Positions 59,527 to 64,000 of a DNA stretch of 64,000 bases are shown piece by piece; within the stretch, counting starts at the first letter, position 1, and the number at the start of each line of letters is the position of its first letter. The DNA is taken from contig JAMXBD010002495.1 of assembly GCA_024138025.1 (NCBI GenBank), positions 62,001 through 126,000 of the forward strand, read 5' to 3'. The notes beneath the pieces were generated by a model. That model made no database searches, was not told the origin of the DNA, and saw only the letters and a list, made by a program, of their open reading frames with translations. This DNA is from Combretum micranthum. Lineage: Eukaryota > Streptophyta > Magnoliopsida > Myrtales > Combretaceae. The position numbers were made by a program, and so were the translations under genes.

Positions 59527-60012
59527 TTAGAGACACTTTTCTAGATCCAGGCGACACCCAGTATCCAAGATCAATCTATACGTCCCGATTCCTTTTATTT
59601 GTGCCTTCATTTTATTCCCTATATAAAGGAACTTTTCAGTTCCTCTTATAGGCTGGATTGGAAGGAATCTCCGCATAATATGTGACACATGAGTAGTAGC
59701 ACCAGAGCCTAGCCACCAAATGTTATTAGGTGCTTCAATAACATTTGATTCAAAACATACCGATACATAATACATACCTTTCTTTTCGAACCAAGCCTTT
59801 CTGGGATAGTCTTTCTTGAAGTGACCAGTCTTCTTGCAGAAATAGCACTTCTGCTCCTTACAGATTTGACCTTCATTAACCTTCTTAGAGGCCTTATCCT
59901 TCTTATTTTTCTTGCCTGGTTTAGACTTGCTACTACTAGCTTCATTATGAACAGTGAGATGAATAGAGTGATCCTTCATCTTCTTTAATCTCCCTTCTTC
60001 TTGAACCAACAT
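59527..60012 (-). pseudogene. Antisense Copia gag zinc knuckle and protease
   Basis: A Lys-rich linker (PGKKNKKDKASKK) leads to CYFCKKTGHFKKDY, a CX2CX4HX4C knuckle whose last Cys is Tyr. The protease reads WWLGSGATTHV, with Gly in place of the catalytic Asp (codon at 59707-59709 on the plus strand). Both changes would kill function. Confidence 0.85.
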
Positions 60013-60607
60013 GGCTTTTATTTCCTGAAGATTCCATTTTTCCTTAAAAGTATTGTAATTTACTGGAACTGATCAAACTCAGGAGGAAGTGAATTGATGA
60101 TGAATTGAACCAAAAAAGATTCACTCACATCCATGCCCATTGACTTTAGTTTTACTGCTAGATTAGCCATACTTGTCACATGATCATGAATAAGCTGTGA
60201 CCAGTCAAATTTCTTGATCGTTAGCTCACTCATTAGGCTCCTTATAATAGATTTTCAGCTATATCCGATTGAGAGTATTCGTTAATTTTTTTCATAACCT
60301 CCCTTGCATTTTTCATCTTAGGCATTGATGGCTTGACATTTTCAGCTATTGTCATTTGCATCAAGTTCAAACTCAGCCTATTAGATTGTTCCCATGCCTC
60401 ATAAAGAGACTTGTTAGATTCCGTACTAGTCTCAATAATAGCTGCAGGCTTTTCATCTGAAATAATTGCTAAGTCCAAATCCAAAATACCCATCTGAAAC
60501 TGAATCTGTTCAGACCATTTTGCATAGTTTAGCCTGTTGAACTTGATCATTCCATTGCCCAAAGCGAATAAATTGCTAGAAGCTGCAAATATAATCCAAA
60601 TACACAC
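60013..60607 (-). pseudogene. gag: Antisense Copia gag
   Basis: Starts near 60607; KFNRLNYAKWSEQIQFQMGI and LYEAWEQSNRLSLNLMQMTI are UBN2-type Copia capsid motifs. Frame changes near 60240 and 60015 break the link to the zinc knuckle frame. Confidence 0.8.
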
Positions 60608-61043
60608 ATTAATGTTTTGAGTAAACTTAAATGGATTTAGATATATTATAAATCTTGATTATGAATTTAAGTTCACCTTTGGGTGATACTTGAATGCGTA
60701 ACTTTAACCAATAATGATGCTAACTTAAATATACTTTGATGCTCAATCAATCATACTTAAGTCAATATGCATGTTATCTTCGGATATACAATCATATTCA
60801 CCCAGCATATCAATAAATCTCTTTTAGTATCAATAATTATAAGCAATGATCTATCTTTGGATGATTTTCGAGCATTATGGCTAATGATCACAATTGTTCA
60901 CTTTAAACTTTTATGTTATTTATTACCATCACATGAACATGAACAATTGAAAATACAAAATTAAATATCTAAATCTTTTCAAGCTAGGCCACTTTGGGGA
61001 CTAACAAGCATTTGATTAGGAAACTTTCAGTGTCAGCATTCAC

Positions 61044-61271
61044 GCTCTGTTTGGATGGTCTGTTTTTCATTTGTATCTGTATTTTTTTTTAAAATGATAT
61101 ATGTAAATATGTCTGATTTACATCTATATTTTATCTATATTTTATATATTGATCTTTTGATGAGAACTAAACTTTTTTTTTATTTATATCTATTTCTTGA
61201 TAAATAATTTATTAGAAAAAAGTTAGAAAAAACTATCTGTATCTGTCGAAAAAAGCCAAACAAACAGATCC
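61044..61271 (+). mobile_element. MITE family M, copy 4, in the Copia leader
   Basis: Begins GCTCTGTTTGG and ends CAAACAGATCC. It is internally colinear with the copies at 22320 and 58533, with small deletions. Confidence 0.8.
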
Positions 61272-61745
61272 TAAAATGATCTCAACAAATATCAAACTAT
61301 TCAATTATCAAAACCATTAGATTCAAATAAACTATAACAAATTCTCAGCAATGCGGAAGAAATAATCCGATGGCTATGGAGCATTAACTTTCCGAAACCA
61401 TAATAAATTTTCAACATTCCTGTTTTTCAAAAGTGGAAAAAGAAAACAAATATCTATAAATATATGCAAAATTCCGGACATGTCTTCGTTTTCGTTATGG
61501 GTAGCTGAAGAAATCCTCTTGTCATTCCACATTCGTGAAGCATACACGGACCATAACGGTTGGGAAACAAGAACATTTAATTGTTACAATGAACTTTTTT
61601 TTTTTTAATTACCCAGTTTCAGAAAACATGAACGTTGAATTTTACATTCTCGTCAAACTTTCGGTGAAACAAAAAACCTAATGAACGAATATAAATATTC
61701 TACGAACAGAAATGACTTTAATTTTGACAGCAAATCAAGGTATTT

Positions 61746-61767
61746 ACATACTTGCTCTAATACAAAT
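61746..61767 (-). other. Primer-binding site of the antisense Copia, decayed
   Basis: On the minus strand the bases after the LTR read TTTGTATTAGAGCAAGT, close to the TTGGTATCAGAGC type (initiator-Met) with two or more changes. Confidence 0.6.
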
Positions 61768-62135
61768 TGTAATACATTCTTTGATTTTCCAAAACAGGAT
61801 CTTTATGCAAAAATAATTTTCTAAATCAGGATCTTTAAATGTGATAGCAGCAATCAAGATGGTTTTGTACATACTGTTATCTATAGTGTTTGATTCACAC
61901 ACATAAAAGAAGAAAATCTGAATTGATTCCTCTTGATGGTGAAGAAAAGGAATGTCAGAAAAAAAAAATGATGGTTTTTTTTCTGTAACTTCTATATATT
62001 AAATTAGGGAGAGGGAAGGGATTTTCCTTTTGACTCTTAATTACCATTATGCCCAATGACTATCACATTAGACCTATTATATTATAATCATACAATAAGT
62101 TACATGGGCCACTAAAATGTTAAAATAATTTAACA
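61768..62135 (-). repeat. 5' LTR of the antisense Copia element
   Basis: 368 bp, TGTTAAATTATTTTAACATT start on the minus strand. It is clearly diverged from 55556-55931, so the insertion is not recent. Confidence 0.9.
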
Positions 62136-62665
62136 CAATTCACAATTGAAGTAAAATCTGGATTTTCCTAGGGAAATTGGAAAATTGGGATGTAAACCTG
62201 TCTACTCCACTTAAATTTGAATTGGTTGCATAATTCTGGAAGTGATGATAATCTTGTAGACAGAGACAGTATCAGCAACTAGTTGGAACATCAATATGGT
62301 TACCTGGAGAACTTAAAAAAGAGTGTGGTCTTAAGAAGTAGCGTGGAAGTAGATTTTTGTGCAATTTTTAATCCAATATGAAGATGATCTGATTACAAAG
62401 GCTATTGGAAGATCTAAGGATGTCCTATTCACAAACACTTTTTAGTGATAGCAAGTTAGCAATTAACATATTTACCCAAAAAAAAAAAAAGAAAAAATGA
62501 AAAAAGTTAGCAATTAACATGTTGAAAATCAGTCTCTTACTAAGATTTAGCAGTTAGGGTGGGGGGGTTATGTGCAAGGGTCTTTTCTGATTCAATGGAA
62601 GAAAATTGATCTCTCCATATACTTGAGATATGTATTTTTTATGTTTATGTACATGAATTAATGTG
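62136..62665 (+). pseudogene. Old Copia RT/RNase H tail and 3' LTR remnant
   Basis: After the CAATT duplication the old Copia resumes: LGCKPVYS near 62190, SVVLRSSVEVDF near 62320 (RNase H NVVARSSAEAE region) and LITKAIGRS near 62390 (the FTKxLxR tail). A G-rich run at 62558-62567 may be its polypurine tract. 62588-62665 matches the 5' LTR remnant. Confidence 0.6.
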
Positions 62666-63797
62666 AAGATATAATTAGAGACTTTCTTTCTAAGAAAATC
62701 TGTAATTTTATGGGGGTGACATGAAACTGACATGCTTTGATAGTGAATTTTTGTTGTACATTGGGTGGGAGGTGATGTGCCTTGGTTCACAAATAACCCA
62801 AGCACTATCGGGAAATTGCTTCTACTCTCATTTTGTATTTTAGGGTTGTTATGTAATGGGGATCGAACTATGGTCAATTAATTTGATATGATGCACGATT
62901 AAGTAAATGGATCACTTGCTACAATGAATGATAAGAATGAAGAATTGATAGTGGATAAACTGAAACAAAGAATAGCTGTTAACAATGCTATGATGTCAAT
63001 ACATCAAATGAACACCCTTAATAACATATAAGTGAGGACAAAATAGTCATAAAAGACAAATTAAACACGTAATATAAGGATGAAGCATAAATATTTGCTG
63101 GAGTGTTAGCCATTTGGACACCCAAAGATAGTCATTTGGATGGTTGCAGGTGTCCTCCATGGTCTTTAGGCTGTTTGAATGGTTACAGAGTGCTGAGTGC
63201 CATTCGTGCCGCACTGTTAATTTTTTGTGGCCGTTTAGACAGGTTCCAGATGCCATTTTGATGAGGGAAAATTTTTCTGTGAAAAGGTTTGCTTGGCCAT
63301 GCAGATGACAAACCTGTTTCCTGCACTTCTTGAGCTTGTCCTTCTGCTGTAACCTATGCTTGATGAATCAAGTAAACATGACCTCCTAATGGCTGCTACT
63401 GTATCTCAGTTGTCTCCATGAAAGCTCATTCTTTCTCAGATGGCGAATTCTATAGCTTTCTCTGGACCAAATTCTTTATTTCTTTTGCTCTGTCTCATGT
63501 ACCACTTTGAACTTGATTCCCATCAAGGAGGTTAACACTCATGGTTTAACTATTTAATTGGGTTTAAAAATGTCTAATTATCATCCTGTAGTTGATGCTC
63601 CATCGGGGGCTGTTGGAGGAAAAAAAAATTAGGAGAGCTCTTCATTTGCAAAGGAGGCTTGATCTGGTCTTATGTGGGCTGTGTTATGCCCAACTCATCA
63701 GTGTATTTACTAATGGCATCCACTTTACCTTTTGCATTGAATTTCCTTTATTTGTTTTCTGTTGCATTAAATTTAACCTTTCCTTTGATATATGTAG
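62666..63797. other. Original intron 2 sequence before exon 3
   Basis: No transposon or gene recognised. CATTTGGAnnn/GTTTGAATGG-type words repeat near 63110-63240. A pyrimidine-rich stretch leads to the acceptor ATATGTAG at 63797. Confidence 0.5.
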
Positions 63798-63867
63798 GTA
63801 TGCAAGTGCAATTGCTAGAAATCCAGGAGATTATGATGCACTTTATAACTGGGCATTGGTTCTTCAG
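63798..63867 (+). CDS. HLB1: HLB1-like TPR protein, exon 3
   Basis: Encodes (R)[19 protein letters not shown] and LVLQ, the first TPR of plant HLB1 proteins (family consensus [22 protein letters not shown]). Acceptor TAG at 63797, donor GTGTGA at 63868. The remaining exons lie beyond the window. One left-over base at its start does not complete the phase left by exon 2. Confidence 0.88.
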
Positions 63868-64000
63868 GTGTGAGATTGATGTGTCTTTGAGAAAATCTTC
63901 TATAGAACCTTGTTGGACATCCCTTTTCTTAGCTACATCTACAAAACAAGTTTTACATAAGGGTGCACACAACTTGTTCTGAATGGATTTTCTCTTCAAT

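Larger units (their letters stand above)
55556..62135 (-). mobile_element. Antisense Copia element in the HLB1-like intron
   Basis: 6.6 kb, TG...CA on both LTRs, perfect CAATT duplication (55551-55555 and 62136-62140). The minus-strand order is LTR (62135-61768), primer site, gag (about 60607-59800), protease, integrase, RT/RNase H (57740-56566), polypurine tract and LTR (55931-55556). Two MITEs of family M are inserted, one in the leader (61044-61271) and one in the integrase (58533-58764). Key catalytic residues are mutated, so it is inactive. Confidence 0.92.
46438..62665 (+). mobile_element. Old sense-strand Copia element, split by two later elements
   Basis: Pieces appear in Copia order on the plus strand: LTR remnant (about 46438-46637), primer-site-like TGGTATCGGA at 46641, gag remnant (46790-46970), protease (47860-47881 then 53043-53210), integrase (54090-54480), RT (54750-55550) and RT/RNase H remains (62136-62420), then a second LTR remnant sharing TCTGATT..ATGGAAGAAAAT and ATGTTTATnnnCATGnATT with the first. 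Both interruptions carry matching target duplications. It is full of stops and long dead. The outer boundaries are approximate and no outer duplication was found. Confidence 0.7.
46334..63797 (+). other. HLB1-like gene intron 2, about 17.5 kb, filled with nested transposons
   Basis: Bounded by GTAAAT (46334) and ATATGTAG (63797). Nearly all of it is transposon: an old Copia (about 46438-62665) split by a chromodomain Gypsy (47882-53042) and an antisense Copia (55556-62135), plus three MITEs. Only about 1.2 kb (46334-46437 and 62666-63797) appears to be original intron. Confidence 0.8.

Overview
This is AT-rich nuclear DNA from a flowering plant, most likely a eudicot; the species cannot be named from the sequence. 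Evidence: spliced plant genes with GT-AG introns, Ty1/Copia and Ty3/Gypsy LTR retrotransposons of plant lineages, a plant mobile domain (PMD) reading frame, and plant-type MITEs. Only one host gene looks possibly intact (an HLB1-like TPR gene, running off the right edge). One host pseudogene (plastid-type 3-phosphoglycerate dehydrogenase) is present. No tRNA, rRNA or CRISPR was seen.

Left part (1-30776). A reverse-oriented fragment of a very long LTR opens the window (1-1962), followed by AT-rich DNA with two MITEs. From 5469 to 30771 lies one large nested structure: a 662-bp LTR with a Tat/Ogre-type primer site at the left, a matching 655-bp LTR preceded by a polypurine tract at the right, and a perfect 5-bp target duplication (TCTTT) outside both. 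The host element carries no recognisable gag-pol. It carries long tandem-repeat tracts and a decayed antisense PMD reading frame. Three later insertions sit in it: a nearly full-length Sirevirus-like Copia element (9127-19705, duplication ACTAC) that cuts the antisense frame in two, a 229-bp MITE (22320-22548), and a 4.5-kb solo LTR (25361-29892, duplication ATAAT).

Middle part (30777-44389). AT-rich intergenic DNA with microsatellites and small DNA-transposon derivatives, including a 611-bp hAT-like element with a perfect 8-bp duplication. The PGDH pseudogene (34899-38298) keeps all its introns but has many frameshifts, stops and a damaged nucleotide-binding glycine motif.

Right part (44390-64000). 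The HLB1-like gene has exons at 44390-44736, 46224-46333 and 63798-63867. Its second intron is about 17.5 kb because an old sense-strand Copia element (about 46438-62665) sits in it. That element was later split by a chromodomain-bearing Gypsy element (47882-53042, inserted in the protease coding region) and by an antisense Copia element (55556-62135, duplication CAATT, inserted in the RT region). MITEs of one family then landed in the old Copia and twice in the antisense Copia. Host exon phases across this intron are off by one base, so either one base is missing at the end of exon 2 or the allele is broken.

The most unusual signal is a 12-bp-phased TCAGAC motif that recurs in clusters of two or three through the LTRs, gag, pol and downstream frame of the Sirevirus-like element.
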